Positions 53,727 to 60,794 are shown, numbered from the stretch's first letter. The stretch: 64,000 nucleotides of DNA from Moorena producens 3L (GCF_000211815.1 NZ_GL890874.1:106320-170319), one strand, 5' to 3'. Notes: generated by a model from the letters alone, not told the origin. Translations and numbers: made by a program.

Positions 53727-54427
53727 GATTTTTTCCTAGGTTGGGGTTTTGTGGTGCTTTTCGAGCTACCAGTCTTTGACTTTTCTTCTATATATCCCTG
53801 GCATACACCGAATTTTCGCAACAGGGGTAAGCATTTACGGTTATAGAATTTGGGCAAATCTTTAGCTTCTGGTGGGGTTAGCTTAAATTCTGCTGCAATC
53901 GTTTTCCAAGGCTGATCAGGAGGGAGTCGCCGCTGGATTAGGACTTGGGCATTAATCTCAGGGCGTTTTCTAAAGCAAGTCTGACGTAACACTCCTTCTG
54001 GGTCTGTTTTAACCCAATCCAAGGTTTTTTGCCAAATTTTCATAACTGGCTGTAGATCAGGAGCAGCTGGTACCCTATCTACAGGGTCAATAGTTTTACC
54101 TTCCTCTGTGCTTAGGCCAGTAATTTGCCGCTTCTGTTGCCTATAGCCAGCATCTCGAAATCGTCTCAGTCGCTTTTTTAGTTCATCGTCGAGCCAAGTA
54201 ATCACACCTTTGATAGTCGGGTCATACTCTTCAGGATGGCCACAGCAATATTCCCACATCTCTTGGAGAGCGTCATTATAATAAGAGCTATATTCTTTCC
54301 AAAGCTTGCCGGATTTCATCACTAGTAGATGTACCTCGCTCAGTTTTTGCCGACGTTCCAGACTTAATGGTGGATGATTACATGCTTCAACTATCAGCTG
54401 ACGGAGTATTCGATCTAGATTTTTCAT
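53723..54427 (-). CDS. Sigma-factor-like protein (divergent)
   Basis: A 234-aa protein. The middle part, WKEYSSYYNDALQEMWEYCC followed by DPTIKGVITWLDDELKKRLR, has the region 2 pattern of ECF-type sigma factors; the end (LPPDQPWKTIAAEFKLTPPE and KFYNRKCLPLLRKFG) resembles region 4. The match is weak and the protein may be an atypical sigma or a derived DNA-binding protein. It heads the operon with DUF1822 and CHAT-CHASE2. C-terminal tail is Ser/Thr/Lys-rich. Confidence 0.65.
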   Translation of the reverse strand: MKNLDRILRQLIVEACNHPPLSLERRQKLSEVHLLVMKSGKLWKEYSSYYNDALQEMWEYCCGHPEEYDPTIKGVITWLDDELKKRLRRFRDAGYRQQKRQITGLSTEEGKTIDPVDRVPAAPDLQPVMKIWQKTLDWVKTDPEGVLRQTCFRKRPEINAQVLIQRRLPPDQPWKTIAAEFKLTPPEAKDLPKFYNRKCLPLLRKFGVCQGYIEEKSKTGSSKSTTKPQPRKKS

Positions 54428-54449
54428 CGGTTATGTCCCTGTTGTAAAT

Positions 54450-54480
54450 GCGATCGCGTAGCGTGACCTACGGTCAATCG
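54450..54480. repeat. H-family hairpin repeat (copy 6)
   Basis: GCGATCGCGTAGCGT followed by GACC-TAC-GGTC and AATCG. The stem differs at two positions from GGCC...GGCC and the partner bases differ too, so pairing is preserved. Confidence 0.75.
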
Positions 54481-54730
54481 TGTTTAGTACGCATTAGTCT
54501 ATCGATAGCGGTTCTCAAGTTAGTTGTTAGTAGTTTGTTGTTTATGTTGGTAGATGCTTACACTAACTACTAACCTCTACTCCCCATGAGAAGCGCTACA
54601 AAGGGCAGCCCGAAGACTGGACTCAGTATTGACCATCCCTAGACATCTTAGGCATCAATGTTGGGGAATGGCAAAAGTCACCCAGTATTTATTTACACGA
54701 GTGATCGGGGGGTTTTTCGCAAAAAAGCCC

Positions 54731-54793
54731 AAAAAAAATTTTTGTCGGATTTTTTTGCGAAAACCCTGGTTGAGAGGTGCTGTAACAAATGGC
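54731..54793 (+). promoter_or_regulatory. Conserved 60-bp element, copy 1
   Basis: AAAAAAAATTTTTGTCGGAT, TTGCGAAAACCCTGGTT, then GAGAGGTGCTGTAACAAATG. It lies about 100 bp upstream of the PAS-LuxR gene on the same strand. Confidence 0.65.
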
Positions 54794-54813
54794 TAAGCCA
54801 AGTGTGATTCAAC

Positions 54814-54860
54814 AGGTGCGACTCGTGGCGAATTTAATTCTTAATGGGTCAAGCACACCT
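54814..54860. repeat. P-family palindrome (copy 7), degenerate
   Basis: AGGTGCGACTCGTGGCGAA then ...GGGTCAAGCACACCT. The right core arm has decayed (TTCTTAATGG in place of TTCGCC). It sits 36 bp before the PAS-LuxR start codon. Confidence 0.7.
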
Positions 54861-54895
54861 AAACAGTTTAAATCCAGTTAGTGCGTCAACAGACC

Positions 54896-55492
54896 ATGTA
54901 TACTCTCACCAACACTCTAGAAAAATCCGCTCCTCAGGTGCAACAGTTAGACAATGGTCTACTGCAAGGAGTACTAGAAGGTTTTATTGACGGTGTTTTA
55001 ATTCTGAATACACAAGGAGATTTGGTTCATAGCAATGAAACCGCTCGTGTTCTTTGTGAGCAACTTACTCCGAACAGCAAACATTTTACGGTGGTGCCTA
55101 AAGAAATCTGGCGTGTCTGCCAAGCCTTGAAAGAAAGTGATGAATTCTATGCCCATCAATCTGTAATTATAGATTCAGAGATTACTACGAGTCACTCCAC
55201 AACCTTTCGGATTCGGGCTAGATGGCTCAACCTGAGGATATCTGAGCAGCGTTATATTATAGTTACCCTCGAAGACCAACGTCAATCCATTCATAGTATA
55301 GCCCTAGCTGAAGTTCAGAAATATGGCTTAACTGCCCGTGAGGCAGAAGTCTGGTTACTGCGTCGAGTCAATTACTCCTACAAAGAGATTGCTGCAGAAC
55401 TGTTTGTTACCCTCAATACGGTGAAGAAGCACATGAAAAACATTCTTGCCAAGCAGCAAATGGCGATGATGATGGAAGAAATGGCTGCTTAG
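54896..55492 (+). CDS. PAS-LuxR type transcriptional regulator
   Basis: A protein of about 198 aa. The N-terminal PAS-like domain (about 20-125: GVLEGFIDGVLILNTQGDLV, HSNETARVLCEQL) could bind a ligand or sense redox. The C-terminal LuxR/GerE HTH is clear: YGLTAREAEVWLLRRVNYSY, KEIAAELFVTLNTVKKHMKN. I choose ATG 54896 (MYTLTNTLEK); a GTG at 54881 is in frame. A strong terminator follows at 55602. The gene diverges from the sigma-like/CHAT operon and is a candidate regulator of it. Confidence 0.8.
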   Translation: MYTLTNTLEKSAPQVQQLDNGLLQGVLEGFIDGVLILNTQGDLVHSNETARVLCEQLTPNSKHFTVVPKEIWRVCQALKESDEFYAHQSVIIDSEITTSHSTTFRIRARWLNLRISEQRYIIVTLEDQRQSIHSIALAEVQKYGLTAREAEVWLLRRVNYSYKEIAAELFVTLNTVKKHMKNILAKQQMAMMMEEMAA

Positions 55493-55601
55493 GGGCATAA
55501 TTAGCGATTTGGAAGACAGAAATTCTTGGTGATGTGGGCATTTAGGGACCACAACCACTACAAAGACAACGTTTTAAACACTACTCCGTAGGACAACTGA
55601 C

Positions 55602-55628
55602 AAAATGCCCTGTTTAGGGCATTTTTTT
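55602..55628 (+). terminator. Rho-independent terminator
   Basis: AAAATGCCC-TGTTTA-GGGCATTTTTTT: an 8-9 bp stem followed by seven T. It ends the PAS-LuxR transcript. Confidence 0.85.
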
Positions 55629-55834
55629 GTATTAGCGATCGCGCTCAATGGTTTCCAAATGAGATGTAAACCATTGAGGTATTTTTTTATTGTAAAATAA
55701 CACTCCGAATCTCTTGACAATCTTGCCTTTTGCCTCTTGTATGCAAGCAAATTTCTGCAATACCTGTGTTTACAAATCATATAAAAACACGCTGATTGCG
55801 GTTGTCATAGTAATCGGTTAAACAAGATTGTTTC

Positions 55835-56053
55835 CCGATTACCAATTCCCGATTCCCGATTCCCGATTCCCGATTCCCGATTCCCGATTCCCGATTCCCG
55901 ATTCCCGATTCCCGATTACCGATTCCCGATTCCCGATTCCCGATTACCGATTACCGATTACCGATTCCCGATTCCCGATTCCCGATTCCCGATTCCCGAT
56001 TACCGATTCCCGATTCCCGATTCCCGATTCCCGATTCCCGATTCCCGATTCCC
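55835..56053. repeat. Heptamer tandem array (ATTCCCG/ATTACCG)
   Basis: About thirty 7-bp units, mostly ATTCCCG with ATTACCG variants. It produces artificial heptapeptide frames on both strands; none is a gene. Confidence 0.95.
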
Positions 56054-56069
56054 TACAGATTTTGCCCCC

Positions 56070-56130
56070 AAAAATTTTTTCTGATTGTTTTGCGAAAAGT
56101 TTGGTTCACAGGCGCTGTAACAAGTAGCCA
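56070..56130 (+). promoter_or_regulatory. Conserved 60-bp element, copy 2
   Basis: AAAAATTTTTTCTGATTG, TTTTGCGAAAAGTTTGGTT, then AGGCGCTGTAACAAGTAGCC. It is almost identical to copy 3 over the second half. No clear ORF follows. Confidence 0.7.
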
Positions 56131-56210
56131 ATAAAATGGCGATAATCCTCTCCTGTTTTAGTTTTTGATTAACTGTTGGGACACTGTCCCAGGTTAATAG
56201 GAAAGCGTTA

Positions 56211-56235
56211 CGCCCCATATGGGGCGTTTTTTTTT
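56211..56235 (+). terminator. Hairpin with T9 tract
   Basis: CGCCCCATATGGGGCG followed by nine T. As a plus-strand terminator it has no protein gene upstream, which suggests a non-coding transcript between 56070 and 56235. It also lies just after the stop codon of the minus-strand XRE gene and may serve both directions. Confidence 0.75.
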
Positions 56236-56252
56236 AGGTAGATCCCAACAGT

Positions 56253-56465
56253 TCAATCAGTTACCCACTTTGCCAATTCATCTAGGGTAACTTTCAGCAG
56301 GTCACACAATGCCTTGAGCTGATTTGGGTACAGTTTGGGGATATGCCTGCCCGCTTCCCAATTTTGCACCGTGGTAACGGTTACGCCCAATTCATGAGCG
56401 ATTTCCCGCTGGGTGATATTTAGGGATTCTCGTCTTTTTTTTAGGTTGTCCCCTAAATTAGTCAT
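56253..56465 (-). CDS. XRE-family helix-turn-helix regulator, 70 aa
   Basis: A single HTH_3 domain: NLGDNLKKRRESLNITQREI, AHELGVTVTTVQNWEAGRHI, PKLYPNQLKALCDLLKVTLD. Close paralogue of the protein at 42475-42672. Probably a small repressor; target unknown. The conserved 60-bp element lies just beyond its 3' end. Confidence 0.82.
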   Translation of the reverse strand: MTNLGDNLKKRRESLNITQREIAHELGVTVTTVQNWEAGRHIPKLYPNQLKALCDLLKVTLDELAKWVTD

Positions 56466-56545
56466 TACTGTCCTATTTAAAAGTTAACATAATTAAGTTT
56501 ACTGAGTTATATGTTACCGCTAATCTCACCAAAAAAAATGGGTCT

Positions 56546-56571
56546 GTTCGCGTAGCGTCGGCTTTGCCGAA
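56546..56571. repeat. H-family hairpin repeat (copy 7)
   Basis: GTTCGCGTAGCGT followed by CGGC-TTT-GCCG and AA. The same form recurs at 58294-58319 inside the TnpB element. Confidence 0.75.
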
Positions 56572-56582
56572 GCCCCGTCCTT

Positions 56583-56728
56583 CTAGGACGGCTTTCTTTG
56601 ATTGTTGATGTACTCTTTCAGCACCTCAATAGAAGCTCCAGCAACGGAAGCAGCAAAATAGCTAGGAATCCATAGTGCTGGTTTTCCATTTGGCTTCGGA
56701 TATCCATTTTGTCCGTATCTGCGACTAG
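56583..56728 (-). pseudogene. IS200/IS605 TnpA (Y1 transposase) C-terminal fragment
   Basis: The frame reads GYPKPNGKPALWIPSYFAAS, VAGASIEVLKEYINNQRKPS and ends at TAG 56583-56585 inside a CCGTCCTAGAAGGACGG hairpin, as expected for an IS605-type right end. It is cut off exactly where the left inverted repeat of the DDE transposon begins (56729). Catalytic residues lie in the missing part. Assignment rests on the C-terminal LWIPSYF...IEVLKEYI pattern. Confidence 0.65.
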
Positions 56729-57025
56729 TGGGACTTAAACAATAAAAAAGGTGTTTTGAGGGTATAATACTTGCTAAGCCGAGTTTTCACGTCGAGGTCA
56801 ATCCTGATCAAACAGACAACTCCCGCAGCGATGCCACCTTGCTTTGAGAGATGGTGTAAGCACTTTGATGAGGTGTTCAAAACAAAGGCTCAAAAAAGGG
56901 AGTAAGGGCACACTCATCGGGGGATTATTGGGGGAAAGTGAGAGAAAAAACCTTGATCAGATCGCCGAGAATGCTGTTGGTGTGACTTACCATGGATTAC
57001 ATCACTTCTTGACGGAGGCTCCTTG

Positions 57026-58245
57026 TTGACACTCCCCATGGCTATAAGCCAGGGGATTCTCGGAAAGCGCGATCCAACTTGCTCAACCAGGTCGGAACCA
57101 AGCAGAGTAGAGGTCGAGTCTCCCCGAGCGTTGAGGAAAGTTCCGGTGTGCCCCACCGTACTTAAGGCTCTCGTTAAGATGTTGATTGCGGCATTGTGGT
57201 CTCGGTCTAACTCACATCCACATTTACAAACATGAGTTCGAGTTGATAACGACTTCTTGACTACTTCACCACATGCCGAGCAGTTTTGGCTGGTATAAGC
57301 AGGGTTTACTGCAACAGTGACCCTGCCAAACTTTTCACCAAAATGTTCCAGCCATTCCCGAAACTTGTACCAACCTGCATCATTAATAGATTTAGCCAGA
57401 CAATGGTTTTTAACCAGGTTTTTAACTCTCAAATCGACCTAGGCGACCAAGTCGTTAGACCGGATTACGCAACGTGCAACTCTCTTTGCATGTTCTTCAC
57501 GCTGCCTACTTATTTTAAGATGCTGTCTGCCTAGTCTATTAATCGCTTTCTTTCGGTTAGCGGAGCCTTTCTTTTTTCGGGAAACTCGGCGTTGATAGAA
57601 CTTTAATCGTTTCTCGCCTTTTCGGTAAAATCTAGGATTGGGTTCTGCATATCCATCTGAGTCCGTATAAAACTCTTTTAAGCCAACATCTAGGCCGACA
57701 TTACAGCCAGTGGCTTGTAACGGTTCTGAATTATTTGCTTTTACGCAAAACTGAATGTAGTAGCCATCAGCTCTTTGGACTATGCGAACCCGCTTTATGA
57801 GCTTCTGGTCGAATCGCCATAAGTCCCAGGTACCCTTGAGCTTTACTTGCCCAATACCCTTTTTGTCCGTGAATTTTATCGACTTCCTGTCTGGGGATAA
57901 CTTCCATCCAGATTGCTTATACTCGACTGACCTAGAATGTTTCTTGAACTTAGGGTATCCTTTCTTTCCCGGGACTTTCTTTTTGCAGTTATCAAAGAAG
58001 CGTTTAATAGCGCGTTCTACGTTCTCAACAGATGCTTGACAAGCATGGCTGTTAAGATGTTTAACAAATTCCAATTCATCCCTTAGTTGAGTGTTGTAGC
58101 GATAGAGTTCTTTCTTTCCAATCCCGGGATTATCCATCCAGAATCGGAGCACCTTGTTTCTGACAAAGCGAGCTGTCCTAATAGCTTCATTTATTGCTAC
58201 TTTCTGACTCTCTTTTAAGACAGCCTTGAACTCCATTACCAGCAC
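57026..58245 (-). pseudogene. tnpB: TnpB with in-frame TAG at the catalytic glutamate site
   Basis: Starts GTG 58243-58245 with a strong AAGGAGGTGA ribosome site. RuvC-I is GCNVGLDVGLKEFYTD. At plus-strand 57439-57441 an in-frame TAG interrupts RSNDLVA-stop-VDLRVKN; the usual sequence there is YEDL, so the stop and the next codon replace Tyr and catalytic Glu. The zinc finger CSACGEVVKKSLSTRTHVCK and the RuvC-III DHNAAINIL are intact. No stop precedes the right end, so the frame runs into the host transposase. The protein is probably inactive as a nuclease even with readthrough. Confidence 0.85.
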
Positions 58246-58415
58246 TCTATTATCACCTCCTTTGGTGTAGTTTCTTTACTTACTATTATAGTCGTTCGCG
58301 CAGCGTCGGCTTTGCCGAATCCAAAGATGCTAAAGTTCCCGAATAGTTAGGGAATAAATTCCCGTTCGGGCTAACCCCATGGTTTGAAGTTACCGTAAGG
58401 AGAGTGGAGCCTTGT

Positions 58416-58465
58416 CTTGATGCAGTCGCTCATGGGGGAAACCCCCAAGACCGCGCTGCATCGCT
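58416..58465. repeat. Solo mosaic-type hairpin
   Basis: CTTGATGCAGTCGCTCATGG...GCGCTGCATCGCT, identical to the central hairpin of copies A/B, without TATAGCAG ends or heptamers. It interrupts an inverted repeat GGAGAGTGGAGCCTT...AAGGCTCCACTCTCC (about 58400-58526). Confidence 0.75.
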
Positions 58466-59005
58466 AATCAATAAGTTTTAACCTTTTTATGCATAGCCTG
58501 CCAACCATAAAGGCTCCACTCTCCTAAGGTTTCGTCTCCGGGATAGAATCCAGGGGCTTGCGCCCTCAGGGTCTTCGGTCATACCAGGAGGTGAATGAAC
58601 GTCGGTTACAAATTATGCATAAGTGTTCCCAAACAAAAATCAGACGAGGATTAAACTTAATTATTGATGATTCGGGGCATAGAAAAAGTGGTAACTTTAC
58701 TAAGGTCGTTGTCCGACAGTATATTGGTGAAATTGGCAAAACAGACAATGGAATAGTCATGGGTTACACTCATCTGTATGACGAAAAAAAGCCTACCATT
58801 AGACATAGAGTTGTCCCAACACGCTAATTCATTGCCCTCAGGAAAAAAAGACGAATAATTTAAAAATAAACCTGAACTCGCTTGAGAGTTAGTAGATAGA
58901 AGTCTAAGCAGAGGATATAAACCGGGAGTGGTACTAACTGATACTGGGTATGGGAATAACTCAACATTAGTGAAAGAATTGGAAAAAAGACGATTGAACT
59001 ATTTA

Positions 59006-59157
59006 GAGGATATCTCCCAAGTTTTTTGATACTGAATTTTGCCCCCCTAGCCCCCCAATTCTGGGGGGAACAAGAATCAATTTGCGGCTAAAAGTCCCCC
59101 AAAATTGGGGGATTTAGGGGGCTTTGATGTAGCAAATGAGACTTCTCAGACAACCTC
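59006..59157. mobile_element. MITE-like element with GAGG ends, copy 2
   Basis: It ends GAGGATATCTCCCAAGT and ACTTCTCAGACAACCTC and is flanked by TTA on both sides (3-bp target duplication). Removal restores the transposase reading ...LNYLVGLAKNR... . Confidence 0.8.
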
Positions 59158-59182
59158 TTAGTAGGGTTGGCCAAAAACCGAA

Positions 59183-59230
59183 GAGGCGCGCGTTCCAATG
59201 GGCAGGTAAACTGCCCTTGGGTCGCGCCTC
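59183..59230. repeat. P-family palindrome (copy 8)
   Basis: GAGGCGCGCGTTCC...GGGCAG-GTAAA-CTGCCC...GGTCGCGCCTC. The ends are GAGGCGCG/CGCGCCTC in place of AGGTGCG/CGCACCT and the core is GGGCAG/CTGCCC; both arms changed together. Confidence 0.8.
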
Positions 59231-59460
59231 AAAGTAATAATAAAAACCGAGTCAAGGACAGAAACAGAACAATAAATTCGATTAGACGAGTTAGCGCGCG
59301 TCCCTATCAAAAGAGGACTTAACTCCGGTTAAACTCAATCTAAAAAAGCCGAAAACCCTTTGGGTAGCTACCTTCACCGGGAAAATCTCAGCTAATGAAG
59401 GAGAAAAGAGTTTTGCTATCGTCATGAATGCCAACTCAGCACCAGGAGCCTCAGATATCG

Positions 59461-59669
59461 GCGTTGCTGAATCAAGGAATGAATACGCGATCATCTGGTT
59501 TTGGTCAAGCCCCCGTGGGTCCCCCAGCGAGCAATCCCTCGCTGGGGGACGCAAGAAAGTCTTATTCCCCCACCGGTGCGCTTTCCGTCGGCGAATTAAA
59601 TTCGCCACGGGTCGCACCGCAAAATTGGGGGGCTAGGGGGGCAAAACCATACCCAGAATCAGCAACGCC
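59461..59669. mobile_element. 209-bp MITE with 9-bp target duplication
   Basis: Terminal repeats GCGTTGCTGA and TCAGCAACGC are perfect. CAGATATCG occurs directly before (59452-59460) and after (59670-59678). Removing the element plus one copy restores ...NSAPGASDIDYFMTNVE... . The interior carries a CCCCC/GGGGG hairpin with a P palindrome. Confidence 0.9.
59575..59618. repeat. P-family palindrome (copy 9), nested in the 209-bp MITE
   Basis: GGTGCGCTTTCCGTCGGCGA...TTCGCCACGGGTCGCACC lies within the C-run of the MITE hairpin. Confidence 0.85.
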
Positions 59670-59926
59670 CAGATATCGACTACTTTATGACTAACGTAGA
59701 GTCATCAATAGTAAACCCAGAGTGGATAGTTCAAACTTATTCTCAAAGGAATTGGATTGAAGTCTTCTATCGTGAAGCTAAAGGCTGGTTAGGTTTACGA
59801 AAATATCAAGTGAGGAATAAACGCAGTTTACTAAGGCATTTTCTTTTAGTTTATTGTGCTTATAATTTTATCATTTGGCATCAAATTACTGGGGGGTTAA
59901 GAAGGCAATGGGCTAATAAACCTTGG

Positions 59927-59949
59927 CCAAAGGCCACCCTACGCGAATG
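59927..59949. repeat. H-family hairpin inserted in the transposase gene (copy 9)
   Basis: On the minus strand it reads ATTCGCGTAGGGT then GGCC-TTT-GGCC. Removing 23 nt restores the C-terminus as ...ANKPWNTFTEAMDANRTAMS... . It is the smallest insertion in the window with a clear empty-site reading. Confidence 0.8.
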
Positions 59950-60120
59950 AACACCTTTACAGAAGCAATGGATGCAAATCGTACTGCAATGTCTTTCCGG
60001 TTCTTTAATTGGCTTACCTACCATCAGGAGGTATTTGCCTCTTATCAAGCCACTTTGGGGTATATTTGGGCTTGATTTTTGTCTAAGTCCCAATAGTCAA
60101 AATTGTGCTAACCTAAAACT

Positions 60121-60702
60121 ATGGTTGGAAGAAAGCTAGAGTTCGACCGGGAAGAAGCCCTAGAAAAAGCTATGGACTTGTTCTGGTCTAAAGGCTACAA
60201 TGCTACCGGGCTCAATGACCTGCTCAAGCACATGGGCATCCAACGCCAAAGCCTGTACAACACCTTTGGTAGTAAACATTCTCTGTTTTTGGAGGCAGTA
60301 CAGCACTATGGACAAACCGTAGTCTGCTGCATTGAGCAACGGTTGAATGAACCGGGCTCTCCCTTAGAAAACATCCGTAATCTAATCAGAGGGTTGGCTT
60401 CTGAGGCTATCTGTCCCAAATATCGTGGGTGTATGATGGCCAATACCATGATGGAGTTGGCTCCCCATGACCCAGCAGTGGCTAAGATGGTTCAGTGCCT
60501 AACCCGGCAGGTGGACAAAGCCTTGGAGCGGGCATTAGAGAGGGCTGTAGCCGCTCAGGAGTTGCCAAGGGAGGCTAATCCACGTCAACTCGCTCGCTTT
60601 CTACATCATGTTATATTGGGATTCAATGTCCGAGGTAAAATACATCCAAGTTGTTCTTATCTAGATGACATTCTGGAGGTAGCTTTGTCTGTACTCGAAT
60701 AA
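60121..60702 (+). CDS. TetR-family transcriptional regulator
   Basis: A 193-aa regulator. The N-terminal HTH (REEALEKAMDLFWSKGYNAT, LNDLLKHMGIQRQSLYNTFG, SKHSLFLEAV) is typical TetR/AcrR. The C-terminal ligand domain contains CPKYRGCMMANTMMELAPHD, as in TetR_C members that respond to electrophiles or quinones; the ligand is not known. It starts 28 bp after the right end of the DDE element, so its original upstream region has been displaced. No efflux or enzyme target gene is adjacent. Confidence 0.88.
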   Translation: MVGRKLEFDREEALEKAMDLFWSKGYNATGLNDLLKHMGIQRQSLYNTFGSKHSLFLEAVQHYGQTVVCCIEQRLNEPGSPLENIRNLIRGLASEAICPKYRGCMMANTMMELAPHDPAVAKMVQCLTRQVDKALERALERAVAAQELPREANPRQLARFLHHVILGFNVRGKIHPSCSYLDDILEVALSVLE

Positions 60703-60794
60703 TCGGTTCAGAGGTAGCAAAATTTTTTTTGGTCATTTTTTGACTAAATGGTCAAAAAATACCGTGATTTGATCCAATCACCCCTGGTTCAATG

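Larger units (their letters stand above)
54428..54895. other. Divergent spacer with H and P repeats and a conserved element
   Basis: It contains an H-family hairpin (54450-54480), conserved element copy 1 (54731-54793) and a degenerate P palindrome (54814-54860). It separates the sigma-like operon and the PAS-LuxR gene, so it holds regulatory sequence for both. Confidence 0.6.
55493..56252. other. Spacer with terminators, heptamer array and conserved element
   Basis: This 760-bp spacer holds the PAS-LuxR terminator (55602-55628), the ATTCCCG heptamer array (55835-56053), conserved element copy 2 (56070-56130) and a terminator-like hairpin (56211-56235). The region 56070-56235 could be a small RNA since a conserved element and a terminator bracket it, but no ORF longer than about 10 codons fits. 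Confidence 0.55.
57026..58577 (-). mobile_element. IS605-type TnpB element inside the DDE transposase gene
   Basis: Removing these 1552 bp joins ...GAGGCTCCTTG to GTCATACCAGG and restores ...TEAPWSYQEV... without changing a base. The right-end hairpin CCCCTGGCT-TAT-AGCCATGGGG (minus strand, 57034-57055) and a left-end hairpin near 58552-58570 fit IS605 ends. An H hairpin (58294) and a mosaic-type hairpin (58416-58465) sit within the left part. Confidence 0.85.
56831..60075 (+). pseudogene. IS701/IS4-type DDE transposase, multiply interrupted
   Basis: The pieces can be followed in order: CFERWCKHFDEVFKTKAQKR, GGLLGESERKNLDQIAENAV and GLHHFLTEAP, then (after the TnpB element) SYQEVNERRLQIMHKCSQTK and LIIDDSGHRKSGNFTKVVVR, later VVLTDTGYGNNSTLVKELEK, KTLWVATFTGKISANEGEKS, NWIEVFYREAKGWLGLRKYQ and finally MSFRFFNWLTYHQEVFASYQ to a TGA at 60075. 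A DD...E-type core is recognisable. In addition to the insertions there is a frameshift near 56903 and stops near 59275 and 59329. Dead. Confidence 0.85.
56729..60092 (+). mobile_element. Composite: decayed IS701/IS4-type element with nested insertions
   Basis: The outer inverted repeats are TGGGACTTAAACAA (from 56729) and TTGTCTAAGTCCCA (to 60092), 13 of 14 matching. Inside lies one transposase gene broken by, in order, a TnpB element (57026-58577), a GAGG-ended MITE (59006-59157), a P palindrome (59183-59230), a 209-bp MITE with its own nested P copy (59461-59669) and an H hairpin (59927-59949). Confidence 0.8.

Noticed and set aside
55828..56218. Repetitive frames (PDSRFPI and ESGIGNR types) on both strands
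   Set aside because: Translation of the ATTCCCG heptamer array; no ribosome site and no non-repeat domain.
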